Shown: positions 33,887-44,441, counted from the first letter of the stretch. The stretch: DNA of 64,000 bases from SZUA-320 sp963707875 (GCA_963707875.1 CAVPRU010000001.1:496001-560000), one strand, 5' to 3'. Made by a program: numbers and translations. Notes: a model not told the origin generated them from the sequence alone.

Positions 33887-35328
33887 ATGAAGCGATCCAC
33901 CGTCGCGTGTCTGCTCCTTGCCTTGGCCGGTTGCGGCCGCGGCACCCCTCCCACCGACCCCTCGATGGTGGCTGAGTGGATGCAGAACTACTACGGCCTC
34001 ATCCGAGCCGAGCGGATCTCACCGCCCGTCGCGTCGCGACTTCTGGCCTACGCCTCCGTAGCACTCTATGAGGGACTCGCCACGGCGACCCCGAGCCTCC
34101 GGTCGCTCAGCGGTCAACTCAATGGCCTCGACCAGCTCCCAACGGCCGAGGCCGGTCAGCCCTACGATGCGACCCTGGTGGCCCTCGGCGCCGAACGGCT
34201 GGTGCTCGACTCCCTCTTTCGCGAAGGGCTGCCCTCCACCAGGCCGCCCTCGCGACCCTGACCGATTCACTGGTGGGCGCCCGAGTCGCCCTTGGCATCC
34301 CGGCGGATGTCCAGGATCGCTCAGCGGCCCTGGGCAGGGAGATCGGCCTGGCCATCATTGCCTGGTCCAACAGCGACGGCTTCGCGGAGACCCGGACCCG
34401 GCCCTACGCGCCGCCGGTCGGCCCCTCGCTCTACGTCAATGACAGCCGGGTCGACGAGTACGTCTCGCAGAACCTGTCGGCGATGACCGAACTGGTGGCG
34501 CTCGACAACCCGAATGCCCAGTTCCAGTCGGAGGCCGCGGGCGAGCGGACCATCCTGACCAACCAGCCCAAGGGAGCCGGGGTCACCACCATCAAGGCCA
34601 TCAACCCGGCCGGCATCACCGAGCCGTGGTGGGGTACCATCCGCCCCTTCGTCCTCCGGACCCCGGACGAGTGCCCGCTCCCTGATCACGCGCCCTTCTC
34701 CGCCGAACCCGGGTCCGCGTTCTGGGCCGAAAGCGACTCGGTGTATCAGGCCGGCAAGCTCCTGACGGAGGAGCAGCGGCTGATCGCCCTCTACTGGGCG
34801 GACAACCCCGGCCAGAGCGGCACCCCCACCGGTCACTGGTTGTCGATCGGCAGCCAGATGATCTCCGAGCGGCGCCTCACCGCCGAGGCGGCCGCCGAGT
34901 TGTTCGTCCTGGCCACCATGGCCCAGGCCGATGCCTTCATCGGGGCGTTCCACTTCAAGTTCCGCGACAATCTGATCCGCCCCAATACTTATATCCGTCG
35001 ATACATCGACCCCAAGTGGTCACCGATGATCAACACCCCGACCTTTCCGGAGTACCCCTCGGCCCACTCGGTCCAGTCCATGGCTGCCGCGACGGTCATG
35101 ACCCGACTGGTCGGCGAGGTGGCGTTCGACGACAGCACCAACCTCGCCATCGGTCACCCCGTCCGCCACTTCAATTCTTTCGTCGATGCCGCCATCGAGG
35201 CGGCGCAGTCCCGCGTCTACGGCGGGATCCACTACCCGATGGGCCGCGATGCCGGCAAGGTCCAGGGAGCCTGTATCGGCGACAAGGTCCTGGAGCGGCT
35301 TCACACCAGACCTGCCAGCACCCGGTGA
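33887..35328 (+). CDS. Vanadium-dependent haloperoxidase/PAP2-family lipoprotein (frameshifted once as given)
   Basis: An exported lipoprotein (LLLALAGC, Cys16) of the vanadium-haloperoxidase/PAP2 superfamily. Read as one about 480-residue protein after restoring one C near 34240, where frame 1 ends in a stop at 34261 while similarity continues in the next frame from ATLTDSL. Active-site blocks are in the second part: KFRDNLIRP, FPEYPSAHS and GGIHYPMGRDAG, supplying the Lys, Arg, Ser-His and His-Arg of the phosphate/vanadate pocket. It may oxidise halides or act as an acid phosphatase. It is translationally coupled (GTGA) to the FG-GAP protein. Confidence 0.82.
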
Positions 35329-38300
35329 GGGCGTCCGCCGCACTGGGCAGTCTCGCCCTGGTCTGGCTGGCGGCGTGCAGCCCGCGGGTCGACTCCTCGT
35401 GGCACCAGGAGTCAGGCTACCGGTGGCGGGAGTTCGACGTCCCCCGGGACGGCGGGCCGGGCTTTGCGTCCCTCCCCTCGGACCGCACCGGGATCTCCTT
35501 TCAAAACACCCTGAGCGACTCCCTCGCCCTGGCAAACCGAATCCTGGCGCAGGGCGGCGGGGTGGCCATCGGCGACGTTGACGGCGACGGCCTGGCGGAC
35601 GTGTACTTCTGCCGGACCGAGGGGCCAAACGCGCTGTACCTGAACCGGGGGGACTGGCGGTTTGACGAGGTGGCGGCCGAGCGCGGCGTGGCCGCGCCGG
35701 AGCGGTACTCGACCGGGGCGGTCTTCGCCGATGTGGATGGTGACGGGGACCTGGACCTGATTCTCCTGGCCCTGGGCGGACCCAACTCACTTTTCCTGAA
35801 CAACGGCACCGGCCACTTCACCGAGCAGGGTGAGGGGAGCGGCCTCGCTTCAGAATACGGTAGCGTCACGGCCACCCTGGCGGACGTGGACAGCGACGGC
35901 GACCTCGATCTGTTCGTGGCCAACTACAAGGCCTACACCACCCTCGATCGCCTCTCCCCGCAGGACCGGGCTTTCGACCAGGTCGTGCGCCAGGTGAGCC
36001 GCGACAGCTTCGAGGTGAACCCGCCCTACCGGGCCGACTACCGGGTGGTGGCCCGGCCCGACCTGGGCGGCATCACACTGGTCCAGCGCGCCGATCCAGA
36101 CTTCCTCTATCTGAACGACGGGCAAGGGCACTTTACCCGGGTCTCCATGGCCTCGGACCGGTTCCGGGATGAGGCCGGCCGGCCCCTGATCGACGAGCCG
36201 GAGTATTTCACCCTGGCGGCCCGTTTCGCGGACGTGGACGACGACGGTCACCAGGACCTCTACGTCGCGAACGACTTCGAGGACCCCGACCAACTCTGGC
36301 TCAACGATGGCCGAGGGGTCTTTCGCCTCGCGCCGAAACTCGCCCTGCGAAATACCAGCAACTCCTCCATGGCGGTGGATGTCGGGGACGTGAACCGGGA
36401 CGGCCGGACCGACATCTTCGTCGTGGACATGCTCAGTCACGACACCCGGAGACTCAAGACCCAGTCCCCGACCCACACCGCGCTCCCCAAGGTCCCTGGC
36501 GACATCGAGGACCGCCCCCAGCGGCAACGGAACACCCTGTTCCTCAACCGGGGGGACGGGACTTTCGCCGAGTTGGCGAGCCTGGCCGGGGTGGAGGCCT
36601 CCGGGTGGTCCTGGTCCACCATGGTACTGGACGTGGACCTCGACGGCTGGGAGGATCTGCTGATCGGCACCGGGCACCCCTGGGACGTCATGGACTCCGA
36701 CGTCCAACTCCAACTCCGGAACCGGCTCACCGCGGTGGATTGGCGGAGGATGCTGACCCTCTACCCGCCCCTGGCCCTCCCCAACCAGGCGTTCCGGAAC
36801 CGGGGGGACCTCAGCTTCGAGGACGTGACGAAGGCCTGGGGCTTCGCCCCGGAGGACGACATCTCGCACGGCATGGCTTCCGCGGATCTTGATGGGGATG
36901 GAGACCTCGACGTGGTCGTCAACCGGCTCCGTCAGCCGGCCGGGATCTTCCGGAACACCTCCTCGGCACCCCGCATCGCCGTACGACTCCGAGCCCCGCT
37001 TCCCAACACCCAGGCGGTGGGCGCCCGGGTGGTAGTGCACGGCGGGGCCGTTCCCTTCCAGATGCGGGACGTCTCCCTGGGTGGTCTCTATCTCTCCGGG
37101 GCCGATCCGCTGTTGAGCTTCGCCACCGGAGCCGCCGACACCGTCACGATCGAGGTCCGCTGGCCGGGCGGCAGCCGCTCGGTAATCCACGGAGCCCCGG
37201 CCAACCGGCTTCTCGAGATCACCCCGGACGTCCCCGACGATCCGTCCTTCCGCCCCGCGGTCGCCGACAGCCTCCGGCGGAGCGAGGTCGAGGCGGGACC
37301 CCTCTTCGAGGATCGGACGTCGGACCTGCGACAGAGCCACCACGAGTCGCTGTTTGAGGAATACTCCCGCCAGCTGATGCTCCCCAACAACCTGGGTCAG
37401 TTCGGACCAGGTGCGGCGTGGGTGGACCTGGACCGGGACGGGGACGAGGATCTGCTGATCGCCACCGGCAAGGGTGGCCGGATCGCGCTCGCCCGCAATG
37501 ACCACGGGCGGCTCGGGCCGGCGCGGCCGATTGGCGATCCGGCGACGGGGGACATCACCACGATCCTGGGCCTCCCGGACGGCCAGGGCGGGATGCGGAT
37601 TCTCGCCGGCCAGTCGAGCTACGAGGCATCCTCCATGGCCGAGGCCGCCGCCATTCCGTCCGTACTGCTCCTGGACCCGTCCCGGCCCGGCGCGGCCCAG
37701 GTCGCCGTCCCGGGCGATACCTCGAGTGTCGGTCCCCTCGCGATGGCCGACTACGACGGGGATGGCGACCTGGACCTGTTCGTGGGCGGCCGGGTGATTC
37801 CCGGGTCCTACCCGCGCCCGGCTTCGTCCAAGCTGTTCCGGAATGAGGCCGGCCGGTTCGTCCTCGACCGGGTCAACAGTGATCTCCTGCGCCGCGCAGG
37901 CCTGGTCTCGGCGGCCCTCTTCAGTGACCTCGACGGGGATGGGGACCCCGACCTGGTGCTGGGCCTGGAGTGGGGCCCGCTCCGCCTCTTCCTGAATCAG
38001 GGGGGACGATTCCTGCCGGCCCCGGCGTCCTGGGGCCTGGAGGGCCTCCAGAGCCGCTGGAACGGGCTTGCAGCGGGGGACCTCGATGGCGATGGCCGGC
38101 TGGACCTGGTGGCCACGAGCTGGGGCCGGAACGTCGCCCAGGCGGCCGATTCCGCGGCGCCGTTGTTCATCTACTCCGGGAACTTCGGGGCCCAGAACAA
38201 GGTGGACCTCGTCCTGGCCCGGATGGACCCCCGGCTGAACGGCATCGCCCCCCTCGCATCGTTCGGGCGATTCTCCAGGGCGGTGCCCGAGATGGTCATG

Positions 38301-39035
38301 TGGATCCGGAGCTATGCCGGCTATGCCGACGCCACCATCGACCAGGTCCTGGGTCCCGCCGCGCGCCGGGTCGAGCGCCTCGCCGCGACGACCCTCGACC
38401 ACACCGTCCTTCTCAACCGGGGGACCTGGTTCGAAGCCGTCCCGCTGCCGCTCGAGGCGCAGTTTGCGCCGGCCTTCTACGCCGGGATCGCCGACTTCGA
38501 CGGGGATGGTCACGAGGACCTGTTCCTGAGCCAGAACTTCTTTGCCACCGAGATCGGAACCCCTCGCCATGACGCCGGGCGGAGCCTCCTGCTCCTGGGC
38601 GACGGGACTGGCCGCCTCAATCCGGTGCCAGGCCAGCGGAGCGGGCTCGAGGTGTACGGTGAGCAGCGGGGGGCGGGGTTCTCCGATTTCGACGGGGACG
38701 GCCGCCTGGACTTGGTGGTCAGCCAGAATGGGGCAGCCACCCGGCTGTTCCGGAACCGGGCCGCCCGGCCGGGGCTTCGGGTCCGGCTGGTGGGGTCGCC
38801 CGACAATCCGGACGGGATCGGCGCCCAGATCCGGGTGGACTATGGGACCCGGATGGGGCCGGTGCGGGAGGTGCAGGCAGGATCGGGATACTGGTCCCAG
38901 AACGGGGCCGTGCAGGTGATGGGACTGGCAGGCGACCCGACAGCGATCCGGGTCCGCTGGCCCGGCGGTGAGGAAACCCGGGTGGAGGTCCCACCCGGGG
39001 CGTCGGAGGTCACGGTGACCCGACCGGGCCGTTGA
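35325..39035 (+). CDS. Giant FG-GAP/VCBS repeat lipoprotein with two ASPIC/UnbV domains
   Basis: A 1236-residue exported lipoprotein (LAAC at about residue 18). It contains at least 12 calcium-type DxDxDGxxD loops such as DVDGDGLADVY, DLDRDGDEDLL and DFDGDGHEDLF, marking two beta-propeller blocks. Each block ends in an ASPIC/UnbV domain (about residues 550-630 and again at about 1160-1236, both with IRVRWPGG or IEVRWPGG). So the protein is an internal duplication of the common propeller-ASPIC module. It belongs to the CRTAC-like family, seen next to haloperoxidase-like and SusCD genes in FCB bacteria. GTG start inside the previous stop. Confidence 0.9.
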   Translation: MRASAALGSLALVWLAACSPRVDSSWHQESGYRWREFDVPRDGGPGFASLPSDRTGISFQNTLSDSLALANRILAQGGGVAIGDVDGDGLADVYFCRTEGPNALYLNRGDWRFDEVAAERGVAAPERYSTGAVFADVDGDGDLDLILLALGGPNSLFLNNGTGHFTEQGEGSGLASEYGSVTATLADVDSDGDLDLFVANYKAYTTLDRLSPQDRAFDQVVRQVSRDSFEVNPPYRADYRVVARPDLGGITLVQRADPDFLYLNDGQGHFTRVSMASDRFRDEAGRPLIDEPEYFTLAARFADVDDDGHQDLYVANDFEDPDQLWLNDGRGVFRLAPKLALRNTSNSSMAVDVGDVNRDGRTDIFVVDMLSHDTRRLKTQSPTHTALPKVPGDIEDRPQRQRNTLFLNRGDGTFAELASLAGVEASGWSWSTMVLDVDLDGWEDLLIGTGHPWDVMDSDVQLQLRNRLTAVDWRRMLTLYPPLALPNQAFRNRGDLSFEDVTKAWGFAPEDDISHGMASADLDGDGDLDVVVNRLRQPAGIFRNTSSAPRIAVRLRAPLPNTQAVGARVVVHGGAVPFQMRDVSLGGLYLSGADPLLSFATGAADTVTIEVRWPGGSRSVIHGAPANRLLEITPDVPDDPSFRPAVADSLRRSEVEAGPLFEDRTSDLRQSHHESLFEEYSRQLMLPNNLGQFGPGAAWVDLDRDGDEDLLIATGKGGRIALARNDHGRLGPARPIGDPATGDITTILGLPDGQGGMRILAGQSSYEASSMAEAAAIPSVLLLDPSRPGAAQVAVPGDTSSVGPLAMADYDGDGDLDLFVGGRVIPGSYPRPASSKLFRNEAGRFVLDRVNSDLLRRAGLVSAALFSDLDGDGDPDLVLGLEWGPLRLFLNQGGRFLPAPASWGLEGLQSRWNGLAAGDLDGDGRLDLVATSWGRNVAQAADSAAPLFIYSGNFGAQNKVDLVLARMDPRLNGIAPLASFGRFSRAVPEMVMWIRSYAGYADATIDQVLGPAARRVERLAATTLDHTVLLNRGTWFEAVPLPLEAQFAPAFYAGIADFDGDGHEDLFLSQNFFATEIGTPRHDAGRSLLLLGDGTGRLNPVPGQRSGLEVYGEQRGAGFSDFDGDGRLDLVVSQNGAATRLFRNRAARPGLRVRLVGSPDNPDGIGAQIRVDYGTRMGPVREVQAGSGYWSQNGAVQVMGLAGDPTAIRVRWPGGEETRVEVPPGASEVTVTRPGR

Positions 39036-39055
39036 GTTCACGGCCCTTGGGGGGT

Positions 39056-39097
39056 AAACGAAACAGGGGCGGGATTCCTCCCGCCCCTGTTTCGTTT
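39056..39097. terminator. Bidirectional terminator hairpin
   Basis: An 18-base perfect inverted repeat (39056-39073 and 39080-39097, arms beginning AAACGAAACA) with a 6-base ATTCCT loop. Each arm ends in AT-rich sequence (CGTTT, or AAACG read in reverse), so it can stop both the FG-GAP transcript from the left and the susC/susD transcript from the right. It lies between the two convergent stop codons. Confidence 0.85.
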
Positions 39098-39116
39098 CAG
39101 GCAACTCCGACTCTGA

Positions 39117-40825
39117 CTACCAGCGTCGGTGAGCGGAGGTGATCCTCCGTACTTCCTTCCGGAAGTCTTCGTGGATCTCGCGGACCGAGCGGACCCCCGC
39201 TTGGCCTGCCTCACGGCCTGGCGCCATGTCAGGCTTCCCGGGTCCGCCGAAGGTATAGACCTCCCGCACCAGCACGTCCATCTCCTTGGCCGGCACCGGC
39301 ATGTGCCGGGGGGTCCCGGTGATCAGGCCGTCAATCCGGCGACGGTTGAAGAACGGGGTGCCACCTTGCCCCATGAACTCGATCTCCTGCTCGTACTGAA
39401 GCGCGGCCAGCAGGGCGGGATCCCCCTCGGTGCCGGTGAGCGGCACGAGGCCACCCCGGCCGACCCGGGTGTTGTTGATGAGAGTGGCCGCCAGGGTCCG
39501 GCTGCCACCGCTCCGGATGAGGCCCTCGGCCCAGAGCAGATCGTTCATCCCCCTGGTGTAGAAGGGATCCTGGCCGGTGCCGTTCATCGCCGGGGAGGTT
39601 CTCGCCGATGTAGGCCAGCTTCACGTAGCGGATGTGCACCAGGTTGCTCTGGTGGTACTGGCCCCGGGCCGGCGGGAAGATGACTACGCGGGAACAGGCA
39701 TAGTCGGTCCCGGCGTTGGCCGTCGCCGTCTGTGGTCTTGTACTTGTTGAAGTCATCCTCGGGCCCCCAGCTGCCGTCGCCCACCCGGAGATCGCCGTTC
39801 CTCGGGACGAGGGGGCACGGGTTGCCCTGCGGATCGGGCCAGGGGTGCAGGTGGTTGGTCGTGAGCAGCGAGGCGACCCGGGTGTCCACCCGCATCGTCC
39901 CGATCGAGTTGCCCCACGTCTTCACGCAGTCCAGGCCGCACTCCGCGCCGGTGACGTCAATGTAGAACTGCCAGTCGAACGCCGGAGCCGCGCTGACGCC
40001 CTGGGCGGCGTTCGAGGCCACCTTGGCCCAGTTCGCGGCGGTGTTCTCCGCCCCGTTCCGGGGATAGAGGGCGATCAACTCCGCCTGCATGGTCCGGACG
40101 GCCTGGCGGATCTGCAGGTTGCTGTAGGACGTACCGGCTCCGACCCCCATCCACTCGCTGGGCGTGGACCAGGTCTTGACCCCCGCCTCAGTGTACGCAT
40201 CCTCGAATTTCTGGAGCGCCAGGTCCCGGATCTCCTCCCGCGAACTGAACGGGATCGCGAGGGGGTCGCTGAAATCGGTGTCCTCGTCCACCGCGAAGCC
40301 CTGGTCATACAGCAGAGCGATGCCGGCCAGGGCCATGCCCTGGAGCATCTTGGCGACCGTCTTGTTGCGGGAGGTCAGGGTGTTGTCGGTGGCGCAGTTG
40401 GCGTCGAAACAGAGTCCGTCCCTGATCGCACCCAGGACGTCGGTGGCGCTCGAGAAGACGGTGTAGTACCCGTACCACGCCGATTCCACCGACGGGCCCC
40501 CCGCCGCTTCCGGCGCCGTCGCGCTGTTGGTCCAGCCGCAGCGGGATGGGCACTCCACCCCGACCGAGGAATAGAACCGGAGGGCGGCGTTGTTCCACGA
40601 GGCGGTGTAGTTGTCGGCCATCGCGGTGAGGCCCATGGCGTGGTAGTAGTCGCCCCGGGTCTCGACCCAGGTCCGGAAGGCGCCCCCTAGGAGCTGCTGG
40701 AGCCCGGCGGGGTCGACGAAGGCACGCGGGGCGTCGGGCGCGTTGGGGTTCTCCACCTCCAACTCGCACCCACCCAGAGTACCGGCAACGGCCAGCGCCA
40801 GGGCCAGGCTGGTCAACCTTTTCAT
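39117..40825 (-). CDS. SusD/RagB-like outer-membrane lipoprotein (frameshifted twice as given)
   Basis: Surface-exposed partner of the SusC transporter that binds substrate at the pore mouth. It begins with a lipoprotein signal MKRLTSLALALAVAGTLGGC (Cys20) followed by ELEVENPNAP, the typical SusD start, after an AAGGAA ribosome site. The frame is open to about 39725, then similarity continues in a second frame (TANAGTDYACSRVV to LAYIGENLP), then in a third from about 39590 (MNGTGQDPF). The second break is an extra C in a CCCC run (39592-39595, on the other strand GGGG). Corrected length is about 570 residues. Substrate unknown: glycan or peptide. Confidence 0.82.
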
Positions 40826-40863
40826 GGGATTTCCTTGATATCGGGTCATGGCTGGATGCTCCC

Positions 40864-43800
40864 TCAGAACGCGATTTCGACGACGGCCGTGTACGTCCGG
40901 AACTGGGGGTACTGGAACCAGTCCATCCGCACCTGGAACGGATCCCCGAACAGCCCGGAAACTTCCGGATCGAGCCCGGAGTAATTGGTGATGGTGAAGA
41001 GGTTCCGGGCGATGACTCCGAGCCGGAGCTCGTTGAGTCCGCCCAGCCCGATCTTCTGGAGCTGGTCTCTCACGAAGGTGTAGTTGAGCGACAACTCCTT
41101 CAGCTTGGCGTAGGACCCGTCCTCCACGAAATAACTGCTCGGATCAAGCCCGTTGTAGAATCCCACAGCGTAGTAGCCCGCCGGCTTCTTGGGGCAGGAC
41201 GCCGTGGCTCCGGCCGGAGTACCACACGCCGCGTCGTTGGCGGGTTTGCCGGCCTGGTCCTGCGCCTTGTCGCGGGTGGCCTGGAACGCCCACTGCCGAG
41301 TGCCGTTGTACAGATCGCCGCCCTTCGACCAATCGAGCAGCGCATTCAACACGAACCGCTTGTGGCTGAAGGTGCTGCCAATGCTCAGGTTGAAGTCGGG
41401 ATTGGCGTCGCCGATCTGGGTGATATTCGACGTCTCGGCGCAGCCGCCGGAGGCGTCCTCCCGTTTGCAGAACACGTACTTGATGGCCCGCTCGTCCTTG
41501 GTGCCGTAGACGCTCTTCAGCACCACGTAGCCGTCCTCGTTGATCCGGTACTTTTCCGGGTCATACGTCTGCCCGGGACCCCTCAGGGCGGCCTTGGCAG
41601 GATCGTCGTACAGCTCATCGATCGACCGAATCCACCGATTGCCGAACAGGGCGCCGAGGTTGGACCCGTTACCCAGGAAGAAGGCGGAGGGCATCTGCTG
41701 GAAGCTGTAGAGCCGCTCGGGCAGGTTCCACTCGGTGATCACCTGGCGGGTGCGGTCACCCACGATGTTCAAGACCAGCGCCGTGCTCCGGGTGTTGAGC
41801 AGCTGGGCGGCGAAGGCGATCTCATGGGTCTTGGACTTGAGGACACCGGTGTTCTGCCACTGCTGCTTGAACCCTGCCACCGCCGGCAGGTCCACCAGCA
41901 GAATTTGATCGCTGGTGGTCTTCTGGGCGTAGTTGTACTCCAAACTGAACCGGCCGTTGCCGAATTCCAGGTTGGTACCGAGCTCGAGCTCCGCCGACTT
42001 GGCCGGCTTGAGGAGCGGGTTCCCCAGCGTCTCCTTGCTGAAGCCGCCCGCGGTCACCTCAAGGATCTCGAACTGGTCGTCAAACCCGGGCCGGAGACCG
42101 GCCGTGCCGTAGGAGGCCCGGAACCGGAGCTCGTCGACCCCCGAGATCTTCAGATCCTCATTCGCCCGCCAGGCGCCGGACAGGCGGTAGTAGGTGGCCC
42201 ACCGGCTGTCCGGTCCGAACAGGGACGACCCGTCCCGTCGGATCAGCCCGTCCACGATGAACCGGTCGTTGATGTCGAAGGTGGTGATGGCCAGGTAGTT
42301 CTGGGTCTTGATCGTCTCTTCCCGGGAACTCGCCCGCTGGCTGCTCGGATCGGTCCCGCCGAACTCGGGCACCTTCTTCACCAGCAGCGTGCTGGCGCTG
42401 GAGACAAGCGACCGGTTCAGCTCATCTTCGTAGCTGGTCGCGACCCGGGTGGTGTTGGTGATCTTCCCGAAAGAGTTGATCGCCGTGAGCGAGACGCTGG
42501 TGTTGATCTGCCGGCCGTTGCGCGACCGCTTCTCCAGCGACCCGTCCGTCTTGGTGCCCGACGACGTGAGGTAGCCGAACGGGGTGATGTCCGAGTAGTC
42601 CTGCGACTCCTGGTCGTAGCCGATGCTCGCATCCGCCGACAGCCAGTCCATCATCCGCCACCGGACCCGGCTCGCCCCGGTGAACCGGTTCCGGTTCTGG
42701 GAGATCTTCCGGTTCGCCAGCTCGTACATCGGGTTGAAATCGTTCGCGATATCACCGCTCAGCGGGACGATGGGACAGTACGGAATCTCGTCACACGTAG
42801 CCGTGATGTCGACGTCCGGCTGGACGAACATCAGCCCGAAGAACGGCCCGGTCTGGCCCTCCGCCGTCCGGCCGTTGGTCGACTTGCCGTAGAAGGTGCT
42901 GAACGAGACGTCGAGGTCCTGCGCCAGCTGCTGGTCCACGTTTACCCGGAAGTTCTGCCGGCTGTATCCGTCGAGCCCGAAGATGACGCCGTTGTTCTCG
43001 GTGTTCTGCAGCGAGGCGTTCAGGTTGGTGGTCCCGCGACGCTGCCCCACCGAGAAGTACCCGGTCCAGAACGCCCCGGGGCTCACCATGGCATCCCAGT
43101 GGTCGAAGTACACCGGGAAAGGGTTGTCGGCGATCTGGTCGACCTTGGTGACCCGGGCGCCGCCATCGAGCTGGTAGTTCCCGCTCCCGTCCACCTCGAA
43201 GGCGTGGGACCGGGAAAACTCGAGACGCCGGGGCATCTGGTTGACGCCCCCCTCGAACCGGGCCGTGACCTTCATGGCGCCATCGGGGAGACTGGCACCG
43301 CGCCTGGTGAAGACCTGCACCACTCCATTGGCGCCGTTGGACCCATAGAGGGAGGACGCCGCCGCCCCCTTGATGACCTCGATCCGTTCGATGTCCTCGG
43401 CCGCCACGTCCGCGAGGCCGTAGGGAACGATGACCCCGTCGACGATGAACAGCGGATCCTGCCGGCCCCCGATGCTGGTCGCACCGCGGAGCCGCAGCGC
43501 CACCTCACCCCCCGGCTGCGCCGAGGTGGGAACCAGGCGGACCCCGGCCACTTTCCCCTGGAGGGCCTGGAGCGCACTGCCGCCCGGCACTTCCTGGAGC
43601 CGTTCCTCGGAGACTTTGCCCACCGAGAACGTCAGTTTCTTGGCAGAGGTGGCCTCGGATACGCCTGTCACGATCAGCTCATCCAGTCGCAGCGGATCCG
43701 GCCGGAGCTCGAAATTCTGCTCCTGGCTGCCCGGCGACAGGACCACGGTGCGGGTCGTGGCCCGGTACCCCAGGTAGCGGGCGGTCAGGACCACCTGCTG

Positions 43801-44034
43801 ACCCCGAGCGGCGGAGGCCTCGATGGTGATGGTATAGGCCCCGGAAGGGGACGTGGAGGCCCCGAAATTCGTGTTTGCGATGATGACGGTCGCACCACCC
43901 AGTGGATCACCTCGCTCGGTGACCACCCGTCCGGTGATCACGGCCGCGCCCTGGGCGACCGCCTCGGAGGTGCCCAGGGTCGCAAGGACCAGCAAGGCGC
44001 CACCAAAGAATTTGCCACACCGTGGAGCTCTCAT
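40864..44034 (-). CDS. SusC/RagA-type TonB-dependent outer-membrane transporter
   Basis: A 1056-residue outer-membrane transporter, intact. After a signal peptide comes a CarboxypepD_reg domain (about residues 30-110, GRVVTERGDPLGGATV), a plug (about 120-230, with KVSEERLQEVPGG and GGRQDPLFIVDGV), then a large barrel ending in an aromatic C-terminus, VVEIAF. The CarboxypepD_reg domain and the DELIVTGV box identify the SusC subclass. Located 38 bases upstream of susD on the same strand, as in all SusCD pairs. No sigma/anti-sigma regulator or glycoside hydrolase gene is nearby, so the substrate cannot be assigned; peptide or small glycan uptake are options. Confidence 0.95.
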   Translation of the reverse strand: MRAPRCGKFFGGALLVLATLGTSEAVAQGAAVITGRVVTERGDPLGGATVIIANTNFGASTSPSGAYTITIEASAARGQQVVLTARYLGYRATTRTVVLSPGSQEQNFELRPDPLRLDELIVTGVSEATSAKKLTFSVGKVSEERLQEVPGGSALQALQGKVAGVRLVPTSAQPGGEVALRLRGATSIGGRQDPLFIVDGVIVPYGLADVAAEDIERIEVIKGAAASSLYGSNGANGVVQVFTRRGASLPDGAMKVTARFEGGVNQMPRRLEFSRSHAFEVDGSGNYQLDGGARVTKVDQIADNPFPVYFDHWDAMVSPGAFWTGYFSVGQRRGTTNLNASLQNTENNGVIFGLDGYSRQNFRVNVDQQLAQDLDVSFSTFYGKSTNGRTAEGQTGPFFGLMFVQPDVDITATCDEIPYCPIVPLSGDIANDFNPMYELANRKISQNRNRFTGASRVRWRMMDWLSADASIGYDQESQDYSDITPFGYLTSSGTKTDGSLEKRSRNGRQINTSVSLTAINSFGKITNTTRVATSYEDELNRSLVSSASTLLVKKVPEFGGTDPSSQRASSREETIKTQNYLAITTFDINDRFIVDGLIRRDGSSLFGPDSRWATYYRLSGAWRANEDLKISGVDELRFRASYGTAGLRPGFDDQFEILEVTAGGFSKETLGNPLLKPAKSAELELGTNLEFGNGRFSLEYNYAQKTTSDQILLVDLPAVAGFKQQWQNTGVLKSKTHEIAFAAQLLNTRSTALVLNIVGDRTRQVITEWNLPERLYSFQQMPSAFFLGNGSNLGALFGNRWIRSIDELYDDPAKAALRGPGQTYDPEKYRINEDGYVVLKSVYGTKDERAIKYVFCKREDASGGCAETSNITQIGDANPDFNLSIGSTFSHKRFVLNALLDWSKGGDLYNGTRQWAFQATRDKAQDQAGKPANDAACGTPAGATASCPKKPAGYYAVGFYNGLDPSSYFVEDGSYAKLKELSLNYTFVRDQLQKIGLGGLNELRLGVIARNLFTITNYSGLDPEVSGLFGDPFQVRMDWFQYPQFRTYTAVVEIAF

Positions 44035-44441
44035 TTGCTCTGCCTCGTGTCGGGTTAGGGACGGACAGGAACTGCTGCTGACTCACTGCCAAGCAAACAC
44101 TCGCTGGCTCCCCATGGTCGGTAGAGCACGACAAACAGCGAGATGAACCATCACTGTGAAGTCTGTGGTATTCCTAATAATCGCAGGTTTTGGGCCGCCA
44201 TCGGCCACATGCCAACCTGTTGATCAACAACGAATTAGCAATCTGGAACGCGGGACCCGTGTGAAATAGACACGTTCGGGTTCGTCTCCTATCGTGTCCC
44301 GGCCGGTTCCCAACGGTACAGCCAAGGCGCCCCAATCATCAGGATCGCTGGGGACTGCCGGTTGCTCATGGTAAGGATTGGCATAACTTGCCACGATCTT
44401 CAGGGAAGCGCAACCTCCCACGCCGCACCAGGAGCTGAACC
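44035..44441. promoter_or_regulatory. Divergent 407-base intergenic region with a 12-base palindrome
   Basis: The only gap over 300 bases. It holds a perfect palindrome TGTTGATCAACA (44218-44229) near its middle, in relatively AT-rich sequence, so it may be an operator shared by susC (minus) and the plug protein (plus). On the plus strand TTGCTC (44362-44367), a 16-base spacer and TAACTT (44384-44389) with CAGGAG upstream of ATG 44442 form a weak promoter. I find no tRNA, riboswitch or small gene. Confidence 0.4.

Noticed and set aside
35850..39104. A 1084-codon minus-strand open frame opposite the FG-GAP protein
   Set aside because: Its repeats are only the reverse translation of the DxDxDG loops; the plus-strand frame has clear calcium-loop and ASPIC motifs and a lipobox.
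41362..44058. An 898-codon plus-strand open frame opposite susC
   Set aside because: It mirrors a clear SusC gene and has no family features.
44035..44441. A tRNA or small RNA gene in the 407-base gap
   Set aside because: No cloverleaf arms, CCA-type end or anticodon stem were found. The palindrome is too short for an RNA gene.
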